From Promerops cafer (lineage: Eukaryota > Chordata > Aves > Passeriformes > Nectariniidae): a stretch of DNA of 64,000 nucleotides. Each line of letters opens with the position of its first letter. Position 1 is the first letter of the stretch. The notes under the pieces are model-generated. The model worked only from the letters and a program-made list of their open reading frames with translations. It was not told where the DNA came from and did not search any database. The stretch spans positions 62,001 through 126,000 of the forward strand of contig VZSE01009372.1 in the NCBI GenBank assembly GCA_013398275.1. Reading direction: 5' to 3'. Below are positions 34,956 to 44,762 of this stretch, piece by piece. A program made the translations under genes and the position numbers.

Positions 34956-36603
34956 TCTGATGAAGTCTTGTAGGGAGAGAGTGGGACAAGAACAATAAAG
35001 AGGCTCTGACATTAAATCACATTAATTGCAACATAATCTTGTAAATGTGTTCCTGGCTGCCAGATTTGCTCATTCCATGAGCAACTGCACACCCACACCC
35101 CTTCCCCAGGAGTTCATTCCACACGTAAATCACAGCAGGGTCCCTCTTCAGCAGCAGGATCCCTCCTGCTGCTGCATTTTTTGTTGTACTTTCTGGTTTA
35201 GAACACGCTCTGTCCCTCTGGTAGGTGCTTTTTCCTGTGTTTTCCTGGATCAAGCAAAGCATGATCCAAGCAGATCTCTGCTCTGCGTGGAGCCAAAGCC
35301 CAGCTGCCCGTGGAAAGGTGCCTGTGGTCACTTTAGGTCCTGCCACTCAAAAATCAGGGCGATTGTGACCTAATTAAGGAGATAAAAAATGAGGTCGTTC
35401 CAAAAATAGCTCCTGTGGGTGGGCAAACCCTGTCCTGGGGCAGAGCCAGGCTGGACCCCCCAGGCCGTGCAGGTTTAGGGGTTTCAGCCTCTCAGTGGGT
35501 TTGGCATCACAACCCACACCTGAAACTCAAGGGGCCGGGTCAGAACTGCAGTGGGAACGTTCTGCTCTGGCCAGCACTGCAGCCCCACAGGATCCCAGGA
35601 GCTGTGCCAGTGTCCGAGGGGAGGGCCCCATGTGCAGATGTTGAACTCGTTTCCCTCCCCACCCTGGCAGACCCCTGGGAAAAGCCCTCTCCCTGTCCCT
35701 GTCCCTGGGCAAAGCTCGAGGTGACCCCACCAGAGGCACAACCTGCAGCTGGAAGCTGCACAGAAGAGGCCAAACCCCAGCCCACAGAGCCCAGGCTGGC
35801 CCTGTGTGTGACAGGGGGCTCAGGAGCCACTTTCTCATCCCACTAAACCACAACTTCCCTGAGCCCTGCTCCAGCAGACCTCATTTGACATGGAATTCTG
35901 CACACAGGGGCACCAGGCAGGAGCCTCTGTTTCCCAAAATATCCCTGACAGGTGCCCTTAAAATCCTGGCAGCAGAGTGACACCACTGAGAGAGATCCCA
36001 AAATGGATTTCATCTCTTTGAGCCCAACCAGATGCAACCCTGGACCTCCAGGTCACTTTTATTTGTCCAGCTTCTGTCCAGGGACTGGAGAGCAGGAACA
36101 TCTCCATGCCCACAGCTCCCACCTGGCTGCCCGGGCACAGAGCTCAGGGCTGGGGCAAGCTCTGGGTCCCCAGTGTTAAAATCTGGTCATTAAAATTATC
36201 AGAGAGGTTTCTCTGCCCTAACTGAGGTGCAAACAAACCCAGAGTCAATAGCAGAGATTTTTATTTGACAGGAAATGTGAGGTGCAGCGGGATGGGCAGT
36301 GTTTGGATGGATGCATTCCCAGTGGGAATCTGGAAGGTGAAGCACTGCATTGCACTGGGGGTTTTGGGATTTCTTCCCAGCGCTGCCAAGAGGAAATCTG
36401 AAACACCAACCCCATCCCCTCCTGCATTTTGTCTTCTGAATTCTTCTGGAAAGGCAGGAAGCTCTCTCCAGGACAAGCACCACATTGCCCAGCTGTCGTT
36501 GTCCTTAGGGATGCCACCCACAGGCAGAGAGGGATTTTGGGATCCTCTGCCTTCCCTGGACCTGCCCTGTCCCCTGTCCTCCAGCCTGGGATCCCTGGGC
36601 AGG
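34956..36603. other. Intergenic, no gene recognised
   Basis: Unique sequence with no recognised repeat and no coding similarity. Open frames near 35415-35846 lie on both strands and have no domain. Confidence 0.45.
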
Positions 36604-36962
36604 GCCAGCTCAGGCTGCAGGAGCTGCAGGGGCTGCAGGGGCTGCAGGGGCTGCAGGGGCTGCAGGAGCTGCAGGAGCAGCAGGAGATGCAGGAGCAGCA
36701 GGAGCTGCAGGGGCTGCAGGAGCTGCAGGAGCAGAAGGAGCTGCAGGATCTGCAGGAGATGCAGGATCTGCAGGAACTGCAGGAGCTGCAGGAGCAGCAG
36801 GAGCTGCAGGAGCTGCAAGAGATGCAGGAGATGCAGGAGATGCAGGAGCTGCACGGGCTGCAGGAGATGCAGGAGATGCAGGGGATGCAGGGGATGCAGG
36901 AGATGCAGGGGATGCAGGGGATGCAGGAGATGCAGGGGCTGCAGGGGCTGCAGGAGCTGCTC
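36604..36962. repeat. Minisatellite, about 6/9-bp CTGCAGGAG-type unit, about 40 copies
   Basis: About 360 bases of units such as CTGCAGGAG, CTGCAGGGG, ATGCAGGAG and CAGCAGGAG. The unit length is a multiple of 3, so all frames stay open: Leu-Gln-Glu and Cys-Arg-Ser-rich on plus, Ala-Pro-rich on minus. PstI-type CTGCAG motifs recur in nearly every unit, and composition shifts from CTGCAG-rich at the start to ATGCAG-rich at the end. This is a tandem array, not a gene. Confidence 0.95.
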
Positions 36963-37529
36963 TGCCCGTGGTGGCTGAGGGCCCCCGGAGGTGGCAGTGG
37001 CCCGGGTGGTGCCTCAGCTGTGTGATCACACGGGCTGAGAGTCCTTCAGAGCTGCCGGGCTCCGTTCAAAGGCCACAGGGGAATTCCTCATTTGGAAAAC
37101 CACACCGTGTTCCACAGGGAAAAAGAAAAAAAAAAAACCCAAAACCCAGCAAGGTAACTGAAACCGAGCCAATCTCCAAGAGCAAATCCAATCAAGTTTT
37201 CCTGTTAACCACAGGTCTGGAGAACATTGGATTGAGTCATTTACGGTGCCAAATCGATGGGAATCATCTGGAGTGACTCCCAGCAGCAGCCTGTGCGTGC
37301 AGAGGGATGAATGCTGGTGCAGCCGATGCTGCAGCGCCCACTCCTGCCGTGGTCCCCTCATGGGGGGTGACACAGGACATGGGCCACCACCAAGGGTCCC
37401 CACAGTGTGGCAGCTGTGGAAAAATGCCCTGGAAATATGAAGGAGGCTGTTCCAGGGCAGGTGGCACAGGGCACAGCCCCCAGGTTTTCCGGGGCTGCTG
37501 AGAACAGAAACCACAGCACCAGAGGGTCC
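36963..37529. other. Intergenic, no gene recognised
   Basis: Unique sequence with an A-rich run at about 37120-37137. No coding similarity. Confidence 0.45.
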
Positions 37530-37915
37530 CTGGGTGGGATGGGCTGGGAGGGACCTTAAAAACCATCCAGTGCCACCCCTGCCACGGGCAGGGACACCTC
37601 CCACTGTCCCACGTGGCTCCAAGCCCCATCCTTGGACACTTCCAGGGGTGGGGCAGCCACGGCTTCCCTGGGAATTCTGTCCCAGCCCCTCCCCACCCTC
37701 ACAGGGAGGAATTCTTCCCAACATCCCACCCAACCCTGCTCTGTCAGTGTGAAGCCATTCCCTGTGTCCTGTCCCTCCATCCCTTGCAAATCCTCTCTCT
37801 CCATCTTTCCTGCAGCTCCTTCAGGCCCTGCGAGGCCACAGTTGTGTCACCCCAAAGCTTCTCCTGTCCGGGCTGAACAGCCCCAGCTCTCCCAGCAGAG
37901 CTGCTCCATCCCCTG
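37530..37915 (-). repeat. CR1 LINE 3'-end fragment, longer copy
   Basis: Reverse-oriented CR1 with GGGAGGGACCTTAAAAACCA, then CAGGGACACCTCCCACTGTC, CTTGGACACTTCCAGGGGTG and the TGAAGCCATTCCCTGTGTCC region. It continues about 130 bp further 5' (ACCCCAAAGCTTCTCCTGTC), so about 385 bp are retained, one of the longer 3' fragments here. Confidence 0.9.
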
Positions 37916-40561
37916 ATCCCCCTGGTGCCTCCTCACCCAGGACCAGGGGATGCTCTCCCCGTCCCTCTGCACTCTCCATCCCCGGGGTCAGGCTCTCAGC
38001 TGCCTCACTTGGACCCGCTGCCCACCCCACAGTGGCACGGGGAGAACTCCAGGCGGGCTCTGAGCTGTCCTGGCACCGTGCCACGGGCCAGACAACGTCA
38101 CTTGGACACTTCCAGTTGCATGTGCAGGTTCAGAGCCACCCAGCTGCCTTCATCCCTTTTTTCCACCGCCAGAAGGAAAGTCCCGGGGGGGAACTGGAGT
38201 GATACAATCCTTGAATCATCCTGTAAAGAGCAGTGGTGGGCGAGTGCAGGGTGTGAATCACACAGCTCCTAATTGCAGCCCCCGCTTGGCAGCCAACTGC
38301 CCGAGTCGTTGTTTGCTGTCCTATTTTTCCTTTCTTTTGGCCATTTGACAGTGGCTGTTCATTACAGGACTTTTTGAGATGCCTGTTGCCGTTGGCTCAG
38401 GGGTGCCAGTAATTTTTTTAATGAATTTCCCCCAGATAGAGATGAACAAAAGAGCTGGAGGAGAGAGTTTGATTTCCAGCCCCCGGCAGCACTTTATAAA
38501 CAGCTCAGATGATTAAAAAGACAAGGGTGCTCTTTTAATAACAGGTTTTGTCAGGGTTCAGCTAATTAATTTTTGAGAATAATGGAACATTTTGGTAAAG
38601 CAGCCACTTGAGCTCCTTTCTCTGTTCAGCTCCTCTTTGGCTTCACGATAAAATTTCCATCTGGTTTGAAGGCTGGTGGAAGTTAAGGATGGTTAAGGTC
38701 CCTTCCAACCTGGCCAAACCTCAGCCTGCTGCCCACCTCCCTGGGAAATGTGGGCAGGCTGGGGACGAGGAGCTCTCCAAGCTGCAGCCTTGGCATCCTG
38801 CAGGATAACACGGAGGAAAAGTTGCTGGAGGGGAAAAAAAATAAAGTAATTCAAATTAACCCCCTCCTGTCCTCTCCTGCCACACTGAGGGCACCTGGCT
38901 GGTGGGAAATCAGGTGTGAGAAGGGACTGGAGAGAATGGGCATGGAAAACTGGGATTCATGCAGTGGGGAGAAGCAGCAGGGAGTCTGTGACCTCTCCAA
39001 AGGTGAGGGACCAACCCCATTCCCAGCTGTGCCTTGTTTTCCCTGCATTCCTGATCGACTCTTCCCCTCCCCAGTGTGTTGCACTGGGGAACACCAGGAC
39101 AAAGTGAGGCAGTGCCAGGCTGGGCCAGCTCAGCAGAGCCCAAAACTCCTTCCCTGGGCACACCAGACAGCAAAAAAATCAGAATATTGCATCCAGCAGG
39201 TCCTGCTGGATAAAACCAGGTTCATTTGCCCTGCAATCTTCACCTTATTTAGAGGCAACCCCGTCCCTGTTGCCCTCCCCTTGGTCCACTTGTGAAATAA
39301 ATGTCTATTTTTGTGCTCAGCTCCTGCCTGTTCCCCACGTACTGGCAGGGAAATGAAGAGCTGTGTTTATTCCAAATGGCTTTATTGAAGCATCAGGAAG
39401 CACAAATCAATTTCCAAACAAAGTCCTGTGGTACCCCAGGAATCAGAGCTGACAAACACAGAGATTTGCTGGGTTAAATTAATAGCAAGGCAAGATAAAA
39501 GGCAAGGCAGGCCATAAAATGAGTCAGGTACAATATACTCCCTCAAATGTAGAGCTCAGCAGTAAATAACCAGCAGAGGGGTTTTAAAAATCAGCATGGA
39601 AAAGCAAATTCTGGGCAGCCCTGAGGGCGTTTTGCCATGGAGGAGTCGCTCCTGCTTTGCTTTACTGCCCTGGTGGGGGCTGCAGGAGGAGAGCACCGCT
39701 GGAAATTTCACAGCGAAATCTTCCACTTCTCCCCTTGTTTTGGACAGAGGCAAATTCAGATTTCCCCGTGTCCTCCTCCGGTGCCTGTGGGGCCAAGAGC
39801 TGGGGCTTCCCTCTCTGGTTGTTTCCTGCAGAGATGGGGAAATGCTGATTTTTGGCAAATAAATGAGCGGAAGAGATGAAGCCCTGGGCGAAACGGGAGC
39901 GGAGCAGGCACCGCCCACCCCGCAGGAATCACAGACACCTCGGGAAGCATCGCCCCGGGCTGGGAAAGCCATGACCTGCAGGGAATCACCTGCCCTGGGC
40001 AGGCGGCGGGTGGCACAGGGGGACTCTGGGGATGTTCCCTTCCACCCGCTGGAAGCAAAAAAAAAGTGAATTTTCTCTTTTGTCTCCTTCCCCTGAGATA
40101 CTCTCCTTTTTATTTAATAGCACCTCACTTTCCCGTTGCACTGAGGTGCTCTCCTGAGTGGCTTTTCCCCCCGGAGCTGTCCCGGAGTGTCACCAGCAGC
40201 CACCTCAGGATTTTGGGGGGTTGTGGTGATAAACCCTGAAATGGGAGCACTTGGGGAGCGAGAATCGCTCAGAAACACTCCGAATTCTTTAACCCTGGGC
40301 ATTCTCCTGCATTCCCCACGGCCACTGCTGGAAGGAGGGGTGGGAGAAGATCCTGCTTTTCTGGGAGGCTGCTCCTCCTCAAGGCAGTGGGACACGGCCT
40401 TTTTTAAACCCCTTTTTTGGGGGGATGTGGATAAAAGTCTCCTGGAATGTTCCAGGCTTGGAGCTAATAAAGGTCTTCCACATAAATTCAGTTACAGGTA
40501 TCTCATGTTTATCCCTTTGGGTTTCGTCACTTTTTGTATGTGAAACTCAATCCAATGATGC
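37916..40561. other. Intergenic; candidate regulatory island at 38280-38600
   Basis: No gene is recognised. 38280-38600 is AT-rich, non-repetitive and rich in homeodomain-type cores (TAATTA at about 38566, AATTTTTTTAATGA at about 38411) with a TATAAA at 38495. It lacks any open frame, so it is a good candidate conserved non-coding element. A small CR1-like piece lies near 38690-38720. The remainder is ordinary. Confidence 0.45.
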
Positions 40562-40817
40562 AAAATAATAATAATAATAATAATAGTAATAACAACAACA
40601 ATAACAATAACAAGAAGAAAAGAAGAAGAAGAAGAAAGGAAGAAGAAGAAGAAGAAGAAGAAGAAGAAAAGAAAAAGAAGAAGAAAAGAAAAAGAAGAAA
40701 AGAAGAAAAAAAAAGAAGAAAAGAAGAAGTAGAAGAAGAAGGAAAGAAAAAGAAGAAGAAGAAAAGAAAAGAAAAGAAGAAGAAGAAGAAGAAGAAGAAG
40801 AAGAAGAAGAAGAAGAA
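40562..40817. repeat. Compound microsatellite (AAT)n-(AAC/AAT)n-(AAG)n
   Basis: A nearly pure A/G plus A/T triplet tract of about 255 bases: AAT repeats (40563-40590), AAC/AAT mixtures (to about 40612), then a long interrupted AAG/AAAG tract. Both strands read through as Lys/Glu/Asn-rich or Ser/Phe-rich frames. These are artefacts. Confidence 0.97.
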
Positions 40818-41257
40818 TAGTCTAACAAGCAGGAAATCAAGCCCTGTCTCCTGGGCAGTCACTGAATATCAGTCACTTTTTAAAAATCCATATTTTTTTT
40901 ATAAACATGGGATTACTGTCTAACTAAAGCTGAATTAACAGGTTCAGCTGATGTGTGCCTGGATGAGAAGCAGCTCTGGCTGCTGGGGGTGATTTTTACA
41001 GGCTCCAGCTTGGGCTGGAAGAGATCCAGGGACTGGGAGCAGCTCCTTGCCATGGTAACCCCTTCCCACCTGCCAGCCCTGGCTGTGTTTTCCTCAGACA
41101 GCTTCTGAGTTTGAGACACTGTCCCTCAAAAATTCATCCCCTGGGCCAGCCCATGGGGTGCAGCCCCAGCCTTCCCAAAAAATCCTGCCTGCACCTGGAG
41201 AACAAGGAGAAAATGCAGAGTGAAGCTTTTGGCATTGAGCTGGTGGAAGAGAATTAA
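40818..41257. other. Intergenic, no gene recognised
   Basis: Short unique stretch without recognised features. Confidence 0.45.
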
Positions 41258-41472
41258 TTAAATTAAATATTAGGAAGAAATTGAGGCCCTGGCACAGGTG
41301 CCCAGAGCAGCTGGGGCTGCCCCTGGATCCCTGGCAGTGCCCAAGGCCAGGCTGGACACTGGGGCTGGAGCAGCCTGGGACAGTGGGAGGTGTCCCTGCC
41401 ATGGCAGGGGTGGGATGGGATGATTTTAGGGTCCCTCCCAACCCAGAGCAGTCTGGGATTCTGGGATATTGG
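41258..41472 (+). repeat. CR1 LINE 3'-end fragment
   Basis: Contains AAATATTAGGAAGAAATTGA, CAGCTGGGGCTGCCCCTGGA, GGACAGTGGGAGGTGTCCCT, then GTCCCTCCCAACCCAGAGCA and a GGGATTCTGGGAT tail. Confidence 0.9.
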
Positions 41473-41711
41473 CACAGGAAGATGCACAAATCCCAGCACA
41501 GATCCCAGCATCCGTCAAGGCTGCTCCTCCCAGCTCCCGGGGTGAGGTTTAACTCCTGAGGGGAGGTTTAACTCCAGGAGCTGCTGGCTGCTCTGCAGCA
41601 GTGACAACACAAAGTCTGGCCTGGGTGGGAGCCGAGGAGCTCCCTGAGCCTCGCTGGAGGAGCTGTGGGAGGCCCAGGAGGGTGATTTAGGTGTTTACAC
41701 CACCTCAGTGT

Positions 41712-41786
41712 CAGAGGAATTCTTCCCAACATCCCACCCAACCCTGCTCTGCCAGTGTGAAGCCATTCCCTGTGTCCTGGTTATAA
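41712..41786 (-). repeat. Short CR1 LINE fragment
   Basis: Internal CR1 3'-region sequence in reverse: GAATTCTTCCCAACATCCCA followed by TGAAGCCATTCCCTGTGTCC. Confidence 0.8.
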
Positions 41787-44095
41787 TGGATAATGGTTAT
41801 CACTCTAATAATGGAGATAATGGGGAGCACTGCAGTGACCCAGGACAGCTTTTGGCTTGAGCTGAGTAAATCCAGCTTAATTAATGCTCCGTGGAGCCCA
41901 TTCCCAAGGGAGCTGAGTCTTGGCTCATCTCTGCATCCACCGGGGGCTGAGATCGGACTCCTCCCCCCACAGAAGCTCAGGGTGATGAGCGCTCACCCCC
42001 AGCTCTGCCCTGTCACCAGAGAGCCACCAGCACCGGGGTGGCACCAAGGGCAGCTCCCAGCAGCCTTCTGCTGCTTCTTTTCCCCACTGAAGCACCACCG
42101 GAGAGTGGTTTTCCAAGGGGTTTTCCATCCTGCTTGTGCTTGATTCCGGGCGCCATCCCCCCCTCCTTTCCTGCTGCCTCAGAGCGAGATGGGGAGAGCA
42201 GGAGCAGGAGGGAAATGGGCTCCCAGTGAGCTGGGCACAGCCCCTGGCATGCCCGGGAAGGGCTGGATTGGCAGGTGGGCAGATGCCAGAGCAGTTTCAC
42301 ACCCCCACAGCTCCCAGCAGTGGCTCCAGTCCCCCTTTTCTGCCGCTTCCCTCTCCTTCCTCTCCCGCAGCGCTGCTCTTCGTGGCAGATTTTGGGAAGC
42401 GAACCCAAAACAAGGCAGAAACCCAGAAGCTGGGAGAAATCCCACTCTGCCAGGGATGGAGAGGATTTTCAGGAGATTCTGGGGAGGGGAGGACAGGCAC
42501 TCCCACAGCAGCAGCTGGCCCGGGGACACCCCTCTGCCCCGATCGTGCCTGGTGTTTATTTTTTCTATCAGCCAAGCCTCTCGCCCTTGTTTGAGGGCAA
42601 GGAAAAGGAAAGGGCTCGTTTCCCTAAATCCCGCAGGAATGGCAGCTGCGGTCTGGCAGGGATGGGCTGGGAATGCCTGCGAGAGCCCAGCGGTGTCTGG
42701 GAGGCTGCTCGAGGTAAATATTAACGAGCTGTTAATTACCCCGAGTTTCTCTCACACCCTGCACTCGTGCACTCCAACAGGTTTGGGCCAGAGGGTGCTG
42801 GCAGCTTCTCGGCCACCCAAAAAAAAAAGTGTGAGCAGGGCAAAATCTGGTGGAATTTTTAGCTGCCGTGGCATCACCTGCTGAATTCCACAGGCAAGAG
42901 CCTTCCTGCCAAAAAATAAATCACCAGAGGTCCAGTAGGATTTGCAGAGTGTCCGGCAGAGATTTCCCTAAGTGTCCCTTAGGCTGTTGTATCTTTCCAG
43001 GTGGAAATACAGCAAATCAAGGGATTGCCAGCTGGAGATGAATTCAGAGAGAGAAGAGGGACACATCACAAAAGTAGTTTGTGCCAGGTTTTAGGGCAGG
43101 TTTGGAAAGGATTTGAGAACAAAGCAGCTCATGCCTGCGAGTTTATCAAAACAGCAGCGAGAAGATTTCACAAGAAAATCTGTCAAGCCCAGGAAAGGAT
43201 CTTTATTGAGGAGTTCAGCTGATGCAGGAAGAAAGGACTGAGAGAAGGCAGGACAAGGACAAAGCAGGTCCTGTAATCCCCAAATCTTCCGGGGTACCAA
43301 ATAATTCCCAAAATAGGCACGGTACAGGCACAGAGATGGCTCTGAAGGTGCCAGGTTTGGCTTCCCTTGGATGCATCCCTGCCCCTCAGTGCTCTGCCCC
43401 AGCACAGCCACCACCAGAGCACACAGCTCATCCTTCTGCCACACCACGAGATAAAAACAGCAAAACCCAGCTGATGGGTCAGGGAAACCTGGGAGAGACT
43501 CCTGATGCTCTGGAGTCACGTAGGAATTAATGAAATCCTCCTCAAAGCACTGGAGGAAGGGGTTTTTTAACCTGATTAATATTGTAGGAATACTTTGGGA
43601 TCAAGCCTGGCTTAAATCTTAGACAGGGTAAGAAAAAATCATGCTGCCATTAAGCAATCAGCTGCAAGGAGCTGAGGGTGTCCCAGGGAGGATTAAACCC
43701 CACATCCAGCCCACAAATCCTGCAGATATATTATTTATAACCAATATGGGTTTATGCTCTTGTGTGGCCCCAGTGCCACAGTCAGAGCAGGTGCTAAAGA
43801 AAGGAAAAAAAACCCAAACAAAACAGCAAAAGAAAACAACCATCCCATAACCAGAGCACAGAGGGAGTTTGGTTATGTAAGGATTTATTCTGCCTTCCTC
43901 AAAACCCATCTGCTGCTCAGGAGCTCATTTCTGTGTATCCATCCTGATTCTTGGACTGTGTTCCAAGAGTCTCCACGGCCAAATGCGGAGTCTTTTTAAT
44001 TTCCCTCCCCTCCCCTGCAGTGTGACAGGAATTGCTGGCACTTGTGCTGCTTCCTACACTTGTCCCCAGTGCTGTGGAGAGAGGAGACTCTTATG
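41787..44095. other. Intergenic, no gene recognised
   Basis: Unique sequence with scattered A- and T-runs (42817-42827, 43795-43835). No coding similarity. Confidence 0.45.
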
Positions 44096-44762
44096 CCAGT
44101 TTTCTTGCCTGTTTCTCACCCATTTCCTGCCAGCTTCCCTGCATGTTTCCTGCCAGTTTCTTGCCAGTTTCCCTGCCAGTTTTCCTGCCTATTTCCTGCC
44201 TGTTTCCCACCTGTCTCCTCCCAGTTTTCCTGCCTGTTTCCTGCCTGTTTCCTGCCTCTTTCTTCCCAGTTTTCCTGACTGTTTCCCACCCATTTCCTCC
44301 CAGTTAGCCTGCCTTTTTCTGCCTCTTTCCCACCCATTTCCTCCCAGTTAGCCTGCCTTTTTCTGCCTCTTTCCCACCCATTTCCTCCCAGTTAGCCTGC
44401 CTTTTTCTGCCTCTTTCCCACCCATTTCCTCCCAGTTAGCCTGCCTTTTTCTGCCTCTTTCCCACCCATTTCCTCCCAGTTAGCCTGCCTTTTTCTGCCT
44501 CTTTCCCACCCATTTCCTCCCAGTTAGCCTGCCTTTTTCTGCCTCTTTCCCACCCATTTCCTCCCAGTTAGCCTGCCTTTTTCTGCCTCTTTCCCACCCA
44601 TTTCCTCCCAGTTTTCCTGCCTCTTTCCTGCCTCTTTCCTCCCAGTTTTCCTGCCAGTTTCCTGCCAGTTTCTTCCCAGTTTTCCTGCCTCTTTCCTCCC
44701 TCTTTCCCACCCATTTCCTCCCAGTTATCCTGCCTTTTTCTGCCTCTTTCCCACCTCTTTCC
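44096..44762. repeat. Pyrimidine-rich minisatellite with seven near-perfect 44-bp units
   Basis: The outer parts (44096-44300 and 44609-44762) are degenerate TTTCCTGCC/CAGTTT-type units. The core (44301-44608) is seven head-to-tail 44-bp copies spaced exactly 44 bases apart (CAGTTAGCC at 44301, 44345, 44389, 44433, 44477, 44521, 44565) and apparently identical. The plus strand is strongly pyrimidine-rich. Lys/Glu/Arg-rich minus frames are by-products. Confidence 0.96.

Noticed and set aside
36265..37029. Glutamine/leucine-rich, Cys/Arg/Ser-rich and Ala/Pro-rich open frames
   Set aside because: All are alternative readings of the same 6/9-bp tandem array; no start context, splice structure or homology.
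40527..40923. Lys/Glu-rich and Ser/Phe-rich open frames
   Set aside because: Products of the AAT/AAG microsatellite.
44096..44762. Regular 44-bp direct repeats considered as a CRISPR-like array
   Set aside because: Units are contiguous with no variable spacers, the genome is vertebrate, and no cas genes exist; it is a minisatellite.
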